From NCBI GenBank assembly GCA_963732345.1, contig CAVSZI010000002.1, positions 62,001-126,000 on the forward strand: a stretch of 64,000 bases of DNA, written 5' to 3'. Position 1 is the first letter of the stretch. Every line of letters begins with the position of its first letter. The notes beneath the pieces are model-generated. The model was not told the DNA's origin. It was given only the letters and a program-made list of their open reading frames with translations, and did no database searches. This document shows, piece after piece, positions 8,481 through 16,698 of the stretch. The stretch is from Bog-532 sp963732345. GTDB taxonomy: Bacteria; Actinomycetota; Actinomycetes; Streptosporangiales; Streptosporangiaceae. The translations under genes and the position numbers were made by a program.

Positions 8481-8993
8481 ATGAGGAACAGTGGCGGCGA
8501 GCTCCTTCAGTACCGGCTGGTGATCGAGCCTCGGGCTGCCCGGCGTGCACGGCATGTCGTCAGGTCTGTGCTGGAGGGCTGGCGGCTCGGTGGCCTGGCA
8601 GATGACGTGGTGAGCTGTGTCTCCGAGCTGGTGGCCAACGTCTACGAGCATGCCGCAAAGTCGGCGACCGCCGAACTGCTCGTCTCCTGGGTGCCGGGCC
8701 ACTCGCTGACCGTGGAAGTCCGGGATCAGAACTCGCGGATGCCGCGCCGTCGGAGGACCGCCGAGCTGAGGGTGCTGCCTTTCGCGTTAATCGACGCCGA
8801 CGCCGACGACTGGCGGATCATGCAGCTCGCTGAGGCAGGGCGCGGGCTGGCCCTGGTGGATGCGCTGTGCGACCGGCTCACCTGGCAGCCGAATAGCAGC
8901 GGCGGCAAGGTGGTCCGCTGCCACTGGCGGCTGAAGGCCGCCACCAATGCCACTCATAACGATCCTCAGCCCTCGAACCATGCAGAGGGCTGA
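8481..8993 (+). CDS. Anti-sigma-factor-like ATP-binding protein (HATPase_c_2)
   Basis: A 170-aa single-domain GHKL ATPase of the RsbW/SpoIIAB type that is abundant in filamentous actinomycetes. The N-box is ELVANVYEHA near residue 55, the G1 box is VEVRDQNSRMP near residue 80, and the G2 box is GRGLALVDALCDRL near residue 120. All three ATP-contact motifs are present. Members bind and phosphorylate anti-anti-sigma factors or sequester sigma factors; no partner is encoded beside it. It is transcribed away from the GntR gene across the two palindromes. Start ATG 8481 has a weak GGCGGGCGTC site. It may be cargo of the left AICE or a host gene. Confidence 0.85.
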   Translation: MRNSGGELLQYRLVIEPRAARRARHVVRSVLEGWRLGGLADDVVSCVSELVANVYEHAAKSATAELLVSWVPGHSLTVEVRDQNSRMPRRRRTAELRVLPFALIDADADDWRIMQLAEAGRGLALVDALCDRLTWQPNSSGGKVVRCHWRLKAATNATHNDPQPSNHAEG

Positions 8994-9220
8994 CCCCCTC
9001 GTACGTCCCGGACTCCTCCTCAACGCTGGCAGCTCGAACGGCTCGGGCCGTGAGCTGAAAACCAGCCGAGGCGTTTTTCACGGAGACCAGCGCTGACTCG
9101 CGCTGGACCTGGCCGCTCTTTCTCCCGGCTATCACCCGCCGGGCCGCTGTCATCGCTGCGTACTGAGCCATTGGGTGACCTTTCGCGCTGCTCCATCCCT
9201 GCCTCTCGAAGGAGATTGAG

Positions 9221-10825
9221 TTGGACGTGACGCGACGCACCCGGGCCGAACGGCTGGCTAGGCCGCTCGCCCGCGAAGTCGTCAAGGACCTGGCCGTCGA
9301 GCACGGCGTCTGCATCAGGCCGGTGCAGCTCCGCCGGACCAACCTCGACACCGGGACCGTGGATCAGGTGCTCGTGCCCTGCGGGCACACCCTCGCCAGC
9401 GTGTGCCCGGCCTGCGCCCAGCGGGCCAAGGCCCTCCGCGCGGCCCAGTGCCGGGAGGGCTGGCACCTAGAGACCGAACCCGTCATCGACCCGAACCCGG
9501 CCACCGAGGACCAGGGGTGGATCGAGAAGCGGGCTGAGACCCAGGCCACCCGCGACCAGGCCGCCGGTCACGGTGAGGACACCGAGGACCTGGATGCGCT
9601 GAACGCCGAATTGGACGAGGAAATCAACAACGCCGGGATGCGCGGCAACGTGCTCCCGGCCCGGCCGCAACGGCGGCACCGCACGACCCGGCGACGGCAG
9701 GACACGGTACCGCTGCCCCGGCGCAAGATCGCGGCGCGGACGGTGGGCAAGGTCTACGAGACACCGGACGGGAAGTGGTTCCGGCCGTCGATGTTCCTCA
9801 CGGTCACCTGTCCCAGCTACGGGCGAGTGTGCGAGGACGGCACTCCGTCCGACCCGGCCGCCTACGACTACACCCGGGCGGCTCGCGACGCGCTGCACTT
9901 CGCGGCGCTGTTCGACCGGTTCATTCAGAACCTTCGCCGGTTCCTCGGCTACGACGTCCAGTACTTCGCCGTTGTGGAGCCCCAACGTCGGCTTGCGCCG
10001 CACATTCACCTGGCCATGCGCGGGACGGTCTCCCGTAAGGAGCTGCGCCGGGTGCTGGCCGCGACCTGTCACCAGGTGTGGTGGCCAGACACCTCCGTCG
10101 TACGCCTCGACGACGGCGCGCTGCCGGTGTGGGACGAGCAGACAAGCACCTATCTCGACCCAGCCACCGGCGCAGTCTTGCCCACCTGGGATGACGCGCT
10201 CGACGGCATCGGCGACCAGGACGAGCCGTTGCATGTGGTCCGGTTCGGGGAGCGGTTCGACGCCAAGGGCGTGCTGGCCGGATCGAAGGACGCGACCCGC
10301 TGTATCGGCTACCTGACCAAGTACCTCACCAAGCAGGTGGCCGACTGCCACCAGGCTCAGACCGATGCTCGGCGGGCGCACGTCGAGCGGCTGGCCGAAG
10401 CGCTGCGGCACGAGCCGTGCTCCCCGCGGTGCGCCAACTGGCTCCGCTACGGCATCCAGCCCAAGAATGCCCGGCCCGGCCTGATCCCGGGTGCCTGCAA
10501 GGGCAAGGCCCACCGCCGCGAATACCTCGGCTACGCCGGGCGCCGCGTGCTGGTGTCCCGCAAGTGGTCCGGCAAGACGCTCGCCGACCATCGCGCCGAC
10601 CGGAAGAACTGGCTCTTGGCCTCCCTCGGCCAGGCCGCCAACGACCCGGCCCGGTACACCTGGGAGCCCGTCAAGCCCGGCGACCCCGACCACATTGATC
10701 ACGCCCGGCGGCTCCTGCACGTCGTCGCCGACCGGCAGCGATGGCAGGCCGTCCTCGCCGAAGCGAGACGGAGAGCAGCGGGGGAGACCAAGCCAGCTCT
10801 TTCGGCAACCGGGCAGGCCGCATGA
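9221..10825 (+). CDS. Rolling-circle replication initiator of an AICE (RepSA-like)
   Basis: A 534-aa initiator of the type found in pSAM2-like integrative elements. The HUH histidine pair is in APHIHLAMRG near residue 260, and the likely catalytic tyrosine is in GYLTKYLTKQ near residue 362. A cysteine-rich N-terminal part (CGHTLASVCPACAQR) and a second one (CSPRCANW) look like zinc knuckles. The TTG at 9221 is chosen because AAGGAG ends 6-7 bases upstream. The last four bases overlap the Xis gene (ATGA). The protein would nick the element's origin to copy it after excision. It is equivalent to the Rep at 20882 but clearly diverged from it. Confidence 0.87.
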   Translation: MDVTRRTRAERLARPLAREVVKDLAVEHGVCIRPVQLRRTNLDTGTVDQVLVPCGHTLASVCPACAQRAKALRAAQCREGWHLETEPVIDPNPATEDQGWIEKRAETQATRDQAAGHGEDTEDLDALNAELDEEINNAGMRGNVLPARPQRRHRTTRRRQDTVPLPRRKIAARTVGKVYETPDGKWFRPSMFLTVTCPSYGRVCEDGTPSDPAAYDYTRAARDALHFAALFDRFIQNLRRFLGYDVQYFAVVEPQRRLAPHIHLAMRGTVSRKELRRVLAATCHQVWWPDTSVVRLDDGALPVWDEQTSTYLDPATGAVLPTWDDALDGIGDQDEPLHVVRFGERFDAKGVLAGSKDATRCIGYLTKYLTKQVADCHQAQTDARRAHVERLAEALRHEPCSPRCANWLRYGIQPKNARPGLIPGACKGKAHRREYLGYAGRRVLVSRKWSGKTLADHRADRKNWLLASLGQAANDPARYTWEPVKPGDPDHIDHARRLLHVVADRQRWQAVLAEARRRAAGETKPALSATGQAA

Positions 10826-11148
10826 TGGCGCGCGACAAGACTTCGCTCACGGAGCGGCTTCTCACGCTGTCAGAGGTCGCCGCGATCCTCAGTACAAGCG
10901 AGCGCTTCCCGCGTCGCCTGATTGAGGAGCGCCGCATTCGCTTCGTGCGCATCGGCCGTCACGTCCGTATCCCGGATTCCGCGCTCGCCGAGTTCATCGC
11001 GGCCGGGGTCGTGGAGCCCATCATCACCACGAGCAAGAGAAGGGCAGCGTTATGGGCAACAGTAAAGGCCGTCGTCGGCGCTTCGGCGCTGTCCGAGAAC
11101 TCAAATCCGGCCAGTGGCAAGCGCGTTATCGCGGCCCGGATGGTCTGA
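10822..11148 (+). CDS. Excisionase-like helix-turn-helix protein (Xis), extended by read-through into int
   Basis: The product starts MMARDKTSLTERLLTLSEVAAIL, an excisionase/MerR-type helix-turn-helix, followed by RRLIEERRIRFVRIGRHVRIPDSALAEFI, which is nearly identical in pattern to the 72-aa Xis at 22419. Xis would bend the att DNA and turn the adjacent integrase toward excision. In the second element the frame stops where int begins. Here it stays open for another 97 bases inside int, adding about 33 residues of unlikely value. The ATG at 10822 overlaps the Rep stop, so Rep, Xis and Int are coupled. A second ATG at 10825 is equally possible. Confidence 0.83.
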   Translation: MMARDKTSLTERLLTLSEVAAILSTSERFPRRLIEERRIRFVRIGRHVRIPDSALAEFIAAGVVEPIITTSKRRAALWATVKAVVGASALSENSNPASGKRVIAARMV

Positions 11149-12242
11149 TGCGCCCGGCCGCCCGGACCTTCCCCAGCAAGACCGACGCCGAGGTCTGGCT
11201 CACCCGCAAAGAAGCGGAGATTCTCAACGACGAGTGGATCAACCCGGAAGCGGGTCGCGTCCCCTTCCCTGAGTACGCGGCGGCCTGGATCGAGGAGCGG
11301 CCGAACCTCCGGCCCAAGACGATCCGTCTCTACCGCTACCTGCTGCGCAGCCACCTGCGGCCGGGCTTCGAGTCCAGGACCGTCGCCGAGATCAAGGAGG
11401 CCCACGTGCGGCGATGGCGGAAGGGCCTACTGGACAGCGGGGTCAGCGCGGTCACCACGGCGAAGGCGTACCGGCTGCTCAAGGCGGTCATGAACACCGC
11501 CGTCGACGACGGGCTGATCCGCCGCAACCCGTGCCGGATCAAGGGAGCGGGCCAGGAGAGGTCACCGGAGCGACCGACGCTGACCATCCCGCAGCTCTAC
11601 GAGCTCGCCGAGGCGATCGACCAGCGTTACCGCGCGCTCGTCCTGCTGGGAACGTTCGGCAGCCTGCGGTGGGGCGAGCTGGCCGCGCTGCGCCGGGGCG
11701 ATATCGACCTCGCAGCCTGCACGGTCAGCGTCGACCGGCAGCTCACCGAGACGATCGCGGGCAAGCCAGGCTTCGGGCCGCCCAAGTCGGAGGCGGGCAT
11801 CCGGGGCGTGGCGTTCCCCGACGTGATCGCGGCCGACCTGCGCTGGCATCTCGCGTGCTTCGTGCCGGACCAGGCCGACGCGCTCGTATTCACCAGCCCG
11901 GCCGGGCTGCCGCTGCGGCACAGCAACTTCTACCGCCGCGTCTGGACCAAGGCCGTGCAGGCGGCTGGCCTGCCTGACCTGCACTTTCACGACCTCCGCC
12001 ATACCGGGAACACGCTCACGGCCGAGGCTGGCGCGAACCTGCGCGAGCTGATGGAGCGCATGGGCCACGCCAGTACCCGCGCCGCGCTCATCTACCTGCA
12101 CTCGACCAGTGAACGGCAGCACACGCTCGCCGACACGGTTGGGAAACTGGCCTGGGCACAGATGCGCCAGGTCAGGAAGCCAGCCGACGACGACGGCGCA
12201 TCTGGCACGAAAGTGGCACGACCGCCGACGCGGGCCTCGTAA
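11052..12242 (+). CDS. int: Tyrosine integrase of the left (first) AICE
   Basis: A 396-aa phage-type integrase. It has an N-terminal arm-binding domain (residues 1-60), a SAM-like core-binding domain (about 70-150) and a catalytic domain with Arg in GSLRWGEL (about 205), HFHDLRHTG (about 311-318), His in MGHAS and Tyr in ALIYLHS (about 349). All R-H-R-H-Y residues are visible. It inserts the element into the 3' end of tRNA-Arg(TCT); the matching att repeat lies 52 bases downstream. ATG 11052 follows AGAAGGG. It is about two-thirds identical by eye to the integrase at 22637, so both elements use the same target. Confidence 0.93.
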   Translation: MGNSKGRRRRFGAVRELKSGQWQARYRGPDGLMRPAARTFPSKTDAEVWLTRKEAEILNDEWINPEAGRVPFPEYAAAWIEERPNLRPKTIRLYRYLLRSHLRPGFESRTVAEIKEAHVRRWRKGLLDSGVSAVTTAKAYRLLKAVMNTAVDDGLIRRNPCRIKGAGQERSPERPTLTIPQLYELAEAIDQRYRALVLLGTFGSLRWGELAALRRGDIDLAACTVSVDRQLTETIAGKPGFGPPKSEAGIRGVAFPDVIAADLRWHLACFVPDQADALVFTSPAGLPLRHSNFYRRVWTKAVQAAGLPDLHFHDLRHTGNTLTAEAGANLRELMERMGHASTRAALIYLHSTSERQHTLADTVGKLAWAQMRQVRKPADDDGASGTKVARPPTRAS

Positions 12243-12293
12243 GTGCTGATCGCAGACCCGCTAATATGTCCGCTGACCTGGGGTTTCCGGTGA

Positions 12294-12336
12294 GCGCGCC
12301 CGGCAGGACTCGAACCTGCGACCCGCTGCTTAGAAG
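12294..12336 (-). other. Attachment repeat: 3' part of tRNA-Arg(TCT) between two tandem AICEs
   Basis: These 43 bases match 23846-23888 inside the intact tRNA-Arg gene with a single mismatch (C versus G at base 31). They cover the acceptor, T-arm and anticodon-loop 3' strand, on the minus strand. The copy ends where the anticodon stem diverges, so it is not a functional tRNA. It is the right end of the first element and the left end of the second. Confidence 0.88.
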
Positions 12337-12825
12337 ATCGTCTCACGTAGAGGGCCGACCTGCGTGTGCGCAGGTCACAGGTCAAGCAGGCTTGCCCGTG
12401 AATGACCGTGAGGCACCCTGTTTGCTCCGCCAGTCGGGCACGCAACGGGCACGTTGCTATGGATCAAGAGGCGGGCTGGACCGCTCTTGATCTACTACAG
12501 CCGGACTCGACAGTGCTCGATTGGCCCATCGACCGGCGCGCAGCGCCAACGGCTCCGGAGGCGGTAGGTGCACCGTGCCGTTAGTTAGCTGCGCAGATCA
12601 AACGGTGACATGCTGCTTGGTCCGCGCCTAGTCCAGGGGGGAGCCGGGCAGACCTCCGCGGGTTGGTTTGACGCTTGATACCGCAACGGCAGTTATGGCG
12701 GTGGATGTCTTCGGCGTTGGTAGTGGGACCGGCGGGCATGTGCCCGACGTCTAACACTGGTGCAGCCTCAAGTCCCCGCACCTGCTCGTTGTCATCGACT
12801 CGTCGAGGGCACCTACTGGAGCCGT
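12337..12825. other. Left end of second AICE: no supported gene
   Basis: No reading frame here has gene-like composition. A 20-base stretch at 12434-12453 (TCGGGCACGCAACGGGCACG) is identical to 23753-23772 near the 3' end of the integrase gene. It probably comes from an older integrase 3' end left behind by recombination. Confidence 0.5.
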
Positions 12826-13566
12826 CTACGAGATCCTGATCGACGAGGCTTGCCGAGCCCAATCATCACCGAAATGCCAATTCTCACCCACCCCGTAGCT
12901 GCCGTTGAACGTGTTGCTGCCGCCCAACAAAGTAATGGATCTACCTTGAAAATTAGGCTCACTGAAGAGTTCTACCGTGTAGCCGTTCGGTATGCTGGCT
13001 GAGCATATCGTATCATTGGGAAAAGAATTGACGTCCCAATTTCCCTTGTCAAGAAGTGTGAGTGTCCCCTGGTAATTGTAGTCAGAATAGAATGCGGGAA
13101 TGCTGTACTGCAAGCGAAAGATGCCCCCGTCCTGAGGAATCCATGCCTCGCCGGGCTGGTGATCTATCACCGTAATGATCTGAGTCTGTATCGGGGGACC
13201 CCCGCCCGGATTGGGAATGAAGTCGCCTCCCTGGGTCTCCGTCAAGAACCCCACAACGTGGAGCAATCTCGGAGTGTAAACTATTCGCGCCTGCTGTCCA
13301 GCGCCGACATTAAAGGTGTACATCTCGCCTTCGGTTTGCGACGTCGAGTAACCGCCACCGACAGAAGCATTTATGGCCTTGAACACGCTCCCTGGCTCAT
13401 AGTTAATTCCCACGTTAAAATTGAAACTCCATGTCGTTGTCTGACTCACCTGCCTTGATATGCTCCCACCACCACTCGGGTCGATCCACTCCGAAACCGA
13501 CGTGCTCTGATCGAAACGAGGCTGGTCGTCTTGGGATTGCGGGGCCCACGTGTACACGTCCGGCAT
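12826..13566 (-). CDS. Pore-forming-toxin-like protein with C-terminal beta/gamma-crystallin domain
   Basis: The frame gives 246 aa from ATG 13566, which follows AAAGAGAAGG; an in-frame ATG at 13590 has no site. Residues 15-95 are serine/threonine-rich alternating strands (SISRQVSQTTTWSFNFNVGI, then SVGGGYSTSQTEGEMYTFNV), the pattern of aerolysin/ETX-type pore-forming proteins. The last 50 residues (YTVELFSEPNFQGRSITLLGG ... FGDDWARQASSIRIS) match a beta/gamma-crystallin Greek-key domain. There is no signal peptide and no cysteine-rich region. GC is visibly lower than in the neighbours, which suggests a recent arrival. It is the leftmost gene of the second AICE, a typical cargo place. Both fold calls are from pattern only. 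Confidence 0.55.
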   Translation of the reverse strand: MPDVYTWAPQSQDDQPRFDQSTSVSEWIDPSGGGSISRQVSQTTTWSFNFNVGINYEPGSVFKAINASVGGGYSTSQTEGEMYTFNVGAGQQARIVYTPRLLHVVGFLTETQGGDFIPNPGGGPPIQTQIITVIDHQPGEAWIPQDGGIFRLQYSIPAFYSDYNYQGTLTLLDKGNWDVNSFPNDTICSASIPNGYTVELFSEPNFQGRSITLLGGSNTFNGSYGVGENWHFGDDWARQASSIRIS

Positions 13567-13646
13567 GACCTTCTCTTTCTTCGGATGCATGAAACCGACA
13601 TGACAATACCACGAATTCTCGCGACTATCACCCGGGTGGCTACGAG

Positions 13647-13714
13647 GGCTCCATTTGGCTTCGCTTGAAAGCAGGCAGCGAAGAAAAGAACCTGGTCAGG
13701 GGCCAAATGGAGCC
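13647..13714. repeat. 13-bp perfect inverted repeat upstream of the toxin-like gene
   Basis: GGCTCCATTTGGC at 13647-13659 is exactly inverted as GCCAAATGGAGCC at 13702-13714, with 42 bases between. It lies 80 bases upstream of the 13566 start. It may be an operator, a hairpin in the leader or the ends of a lost insert. Confidence 0.55.
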
Positions 13715-14463
13715 GACACCGGAATTCTGTGCATCAAGGCGGGACCACTTCAAACCGTCCAGATGGGACTACGGCGGACCGTCTTGACCTTGGCTTTTAG
13801 CCTGGGGTCGCCCAGGCGTGATCTTTGCAGAAAAAAGTTGCCCTTGACCTGCGAGAATAGGGCCTGTAGAGTGCTCTGTCCGTACCCGAGCCGAAGGCAC
13901 TTCTCCGGTGAATTGCAACGTGAGGTCGCTCGCGTTGAGTGAGTGCGTCGAAGGAGGCCGGTGATGCCGGTGACGTGATTCGGTCCTATGCCTGAGTAGC
14001 TCCGTTCTGCTCCGTCCTCCCGATAGGTGCCGGGTCTTTGCCGAGGAAGATCACAGTCCAGGGTGGCGCGTAGCGCCATCGCGTCAGCGACGTGAGCGTA
14101 GCGAGCGCCCTTGACTGTGATCTCTGCGAGGCGACAGGATGCCCGGCGCGGGAGGACTTCTGGACAGCTCGCGTCGGTGCGGCACCGGGGAGGTACGGCG
14201 GGCACCGCACGCGGCCGGTCACCGGGGCTACGGGGCGCGGCAGCTCGGCGCGCCGCAGGGCTTCCGCCCGAAGGGCGCGACGAAAGCTGCCGCACCGCCC
14301 ACGGCGCGTCCCCGATCTGACCCCGGCCGCCTACGGCGGGCCACCCCCTGGCCACCCATCTCTCCCCGATTGGCCGCGCCCGCTTCTCGCGGTTCACGTC
14401 CGGGCCGTCAGGCCCGGCGCGCCGAAGGTGCGCCCTTGAAGCTGTAGAGAAAGTTGTCACAAG
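13715..14463. other. Hairpin-rich non-coding stretch in the second AICE
   Basis: No credible gene is seen in about 750 bases. AGATCACAGTC at 14048-14058 is perfectly inverted at 14113-14123, and flanking bases extend the pairing to 14 of 16. The 14140-14440 part is very GC-rich with many short palindromes. Rolling-circle elements need a structured single-strand origin, and this is the best candidate in the element, but that is inference. Confidence 0.4.
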
Positions 14464-15129
14464 TCACACGAGGCGACTCGATTCGCCGATCGGCAGAGGG
14501 GTGGCCTCTGTCCACTCGTACATGCGGTGGTCTCGGTGGAAGACAAGTAGCGACGCTCGGCTAAAGGTCACGGTGACCGGTCGCGGGTCGATGGTCATGA
14601 CGGCGTTGGCTATCGGCTTCACGGGACCATCGCTGTTGACGTATGCCGCGCTGACGTGCGGCTTGAATCGATCACGTTCGGGCCGCGATTCGCTGAACTT
14701 GGCGGGTCCTAGAACCGAAGCGATGGTTTCATACATGGCCAACCGCAACTGGTATAGCGGCTCCGGCGGGTCGGCTTTGAGCAGCACTGCCTCGGGACGG
14801 ACCGTAGGCCGGTGAAACGTGGCTACCGGAGCTTCCATGTTGCGGAGGCGTTCTTCCAAGCGGCTCGTGACGTCGGCTAGATCATCGGTATTGATCTCGT
14901 CTGTGAAGCCGATTCCCTGCATGGTGACGTGTAGCCATCGTGCGGGGATGAGATCCAGGCTCGGCAGGTGGGCCATGGCGTCTTGGTACTGATGTACCAA
15001 TGCGCGTAGCTGCGGCTGGTCGTTCAGGGTGAAGTGGCAGGCGTAGAAATGACGGCCCGTGCGCCAGCCCGGACGCCACCACCAGTGGTTGCTTACCCGG
15101 GTCGTGACCTGAGTCTTTGCGTCTCCCAT
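14464..15129 (-). CDS. 2H phosphoesterase / 2'-5' RNA ligase-like protein
   Basis: A 221-aa protein with the two HxT/S motifs of the LigT-like 2H phosphoesterase superfamily: RWLHVTMQGIGF near residue 75 and FKPHVSAAYVN near residue 170. Spacing of about 95 residues between them is normal. Members ligate or open 2',5' or cyclic phosphate linkages in RNA or small nucleotides. The substrate here is unknown. ATG 15129 follows AGGTAGG and is preferred to an upstream in-frame start at 15198 that would overlap the GntR gene. It lies 13 bases after the GntR stop, so both share an operon and the repressor may control it. Confidence 0.82.
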   Translation of the reverse strand: MGDAKTQVTTRVSNHWWWRPGWRTGRHFYACHFTLNDQPQLRALVHQYQDAMAHLPSLDLIPARWLHVTMQGIGFTDEINTDDLADVTSRLEERLRNMEAPVATFHRPTVRPEAVLLKADPPEPLYQLRLAMYETIASVLGPAKFSESRPERDRFKPHVSAAYVNSDGPVKPIANAVMTIDPRPVTVTFSRASLLVFHRDHRMYEWTEATPLPIGESSRLV

Positions 15130-15142
15130 GGACCTACCTTGC

Positions 15143-15943
15143 TCAAATGTCGGACAAGCCCTGAAGGTCTTCCGGTTCCTGGGCGATTTCGTAATCATCG
15201 AAGATGATCACTCGGTCTGCGGGCCATACCGACTCTGATACTTCGAGGATTTCGCCATCGTCCGCGTAAGCCGTGTGCACAAGATGAACGAGGGCCGTTC
15301 CCGGTGCTAGATCGAGTAGTCCTGATTCCTCAGCCGTGGCAGGCCGGACAGTCCAGCGGTCCCGTGCACGGGTGTATCGCTTTCCGCTCAGCTCCTCAAC
15401 GCACAAGAACAGCGCCTTGGGCACTACGTCTGTTTCTTCCAGGTAGGTCCCCGCAGCGATCGAGGCGGGAACGTAGCTGGCACCTAGTTCCTCCGGCTGC
15501 CCAGTATCTTTGTCGCGCAAGAGCCGCCGCCGGATCACCACTTGGTCACCTGGCTGGAAGTCGGTGACGGCAGCTATATCCCCCGGCACACTGCCTTGCC
15601 CGGCGGAAATGATCTTGTGAGCAAGGTGAGAGGTTAGGAGCTGCTTGTCGGCACGGGCTCGGCCGTACCGCTTGCGGGATCGGCGCTGAAGACGTCGGTC
15701 AGCTTTGACGAAAGTCCCGATGCCCTGCTGCGATTCGAGCAGACCCTCTGCCCGGAGAACGCCAATTGCTTGGCGTAGCGTTGGCAGGCTGAGAGTGCCG
15801 AACTCGTCTCGGAAGCGGTCTAGTAGCGCCGTCTCTGCGGGAAGTTGGTCGCCTGGCTGGTATTCACCGTTCTTGATCTGGCGGCGTAGCGCGTCTGCTA
15901 TGCGCTGGTACTTGGGTGCTCTGGCACCCAGCTCGTCTGTCAT
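15143..15943 (-). CDS. GntR-family repressor with UTRA domain, AICE regulator
   Basis: Residues 8-80 form a GntR winged helix (YQRIADALRRQIKNGEYQPGDQLPAE ... TLRQAIGVLRAEGLLESQQGIGTFV). Residues 100-255 form a UTRA-type sensor domain with TALVHLVHTAYADDGEILEVSESVW. It is transcribed away from the rightward AICE genes at 16064. Two copies of GTCCT-N4-AGGAC lie in the 120-bp divergent promoter region and are the obvious operators. By analogy with KorSA of pSAM2 it would silence the replication/transfer genes in the integrated state. The analogy is from position and family, not proven. Start ATG 15943 is followed directly by the domain. Confidence 0.87.
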   Translation of the reverse strand: MTDELGARAPKYQRIADALRRQIKNGEYQPGDQLPAETALLDRFRDEFGTLSLPTLRQAIGVLRAEGLLESQQGIGTFVKADRRLQRRSRKRYGRARADKQLLTSHLAHKIISAGQGSVPGDIAAVTDFQPGDQVVIRRRLLRDKDTGQPEELGASYVPASIAAGTYLEETDVVPKALFLCVEELSGKRYTRARDRWTVRPATAEESGLLDLAPGTALVHLVHTAYADDGEILEVSESVWPADRVIIFDDYEIAQEPEDLQGLSDI

Positions 15944-15966
15944 GTGTTCCTCCAGCTAGCAGCTTA

Positions 15967-15980
15967 GTCCTGTAGAGGAC
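15967..15980. promoter_or_regulatory. Operator candidate GTCCT-N4-AGGAC, copy 1
   Basis: GTCCTGTAGAGGAC is a perfect 5-bp-arm palindrome, 24 bases upstream of the GntR start. The same palindrome recurs 52 bases away with one different spacer base. Confidence 0.6.
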
Positions 15981-16018
15981 TTGACGAGCCATCCCGATGT
16001 CGGTTACCGTTCCTGTAG

Positions 16019-16032
16019 GTCCTATAGAGGAC
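16019..16032. promoter_or_regulatory. Operator candidate GTCCT-N4-AGGAC, copy 2
   Basis: GTCCTATAGAGGAC lies 32 bases upstream of the first rightward AICE gene. An additional half-site AGAGGAC follows at once (16034-16040). Together with copy 1 it would let one repressor close both divergent promoters. Confidence 0.6.
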
Positions 16033-16063
16033 AAGAGGACAAGATAGGAAGGGCGTCAGGATC

Positions 16064-16426
16064 ATGCGACTCAAGATCGACATGGACGGTATCCGTTTCC
16101 GGGCGGGTGGCCCGGCCAAGCCAAAGCAGGACTACAAGGACAGGAACAAGCAGGCTGTGACGCCGGACGGGCGGCCGATCTGGATCGTGCGGCTGACCGC
16201 GTTCGACACGCGCACCGAGCAGGGATCGAGCGAGTCCATCTGGGTCGAGGTGGCTGGAGAGCAGCCCGTGCTGGCCACAGATGAACTCGTGCAGATCGAC
16301 GGCCTGGTGTTCGCGCCGTGGATCAGCGGCCCGGCACGCAAGGACCACAAGATCGTCCGCAACTTCCGCGCGGACACGGTGACGCTGGCTCCTGCCCCCG
16401 CCAAGAACGGCATCCACGCGGCCTGA
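16064..16426 (+). CDS. Conserved AICE protein of unknown function (120 aa)
   Basis: The product starts MRLKIDMDGIRFRAGGPAKPKQDYK and continues RPIWIVRLTAFDTRTEQGSSESIWVEVAGEQP. The pattern of short beta strands with a W-V-R-L-A-F-D core is that of small proteins that stand at the head of transfer operons in actinomycete integrative elements. An OB-like single-strand-binding role is conceivable but not shown. ATG 16064 follows GGAAGGG. It is the first gene right of the two operators, so it should be repressed with the whole rightward set. No cysteines, no membrane segment. Confidence 0.65.
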   Translation: MRLKIDMDGIRFRAGGPAKPKQDYKDRNKQAVTPDGRPIWIVRLTAFDTRTEQGSSESIWVEVAGEQPVLATDELVQIDGLVFAPWISGPARKDHKIVRNFRADTVTLAPAPAKNGIHAA

Positions 16427-16489
16427 GCCTCCCGGCCAGGCGCACGCACCGATCCTCATCCCGTACCGCGCGAACAGGAGCAAACAGCT

Positions 16490-16639
16490 ATGTCAAGGAA
16501 CAAGGACCTCAAAGCCGCCAAGCTTCACGCGAAGGCCGATAAGGCAATGGGAAAGCTGAACCTTATCCGGGCCTGTGAACTCAGGAACAAGGCAGAGCGG
16601 ATGGAAGACAAGGCAGCAAACAAGCGGCGCGGCTGGTAG
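16490..16639 (+). CDS. Small lysine-rich AICE protein (49 aa)
   Basis: ATG 16490 follows ACAGGAG. The product MSRNKDLKAAKLHAKADKAMGK ... AANKRRGW is strongly basic and predicted all-helical, with an alternating K/A pattern that would make an amphipathic helix. It ends at TAG 16639. It is preceded by the repeated leader motif TCCTCATCCCGT (16453-16464). A nucleic-acid-binding role is plausible from charge alone. Confidence 0.6.
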   Translation: MSRNKDLKAAKLHAKADKAMGKLNLIRACELRNKAERMEDKAANKRRGW

Positions 16640-16698
16640 GGAACCGCCCTTCGCGCCTGATCCTCATCCCGTACCGCATGAACAGGAGACCACCGATT

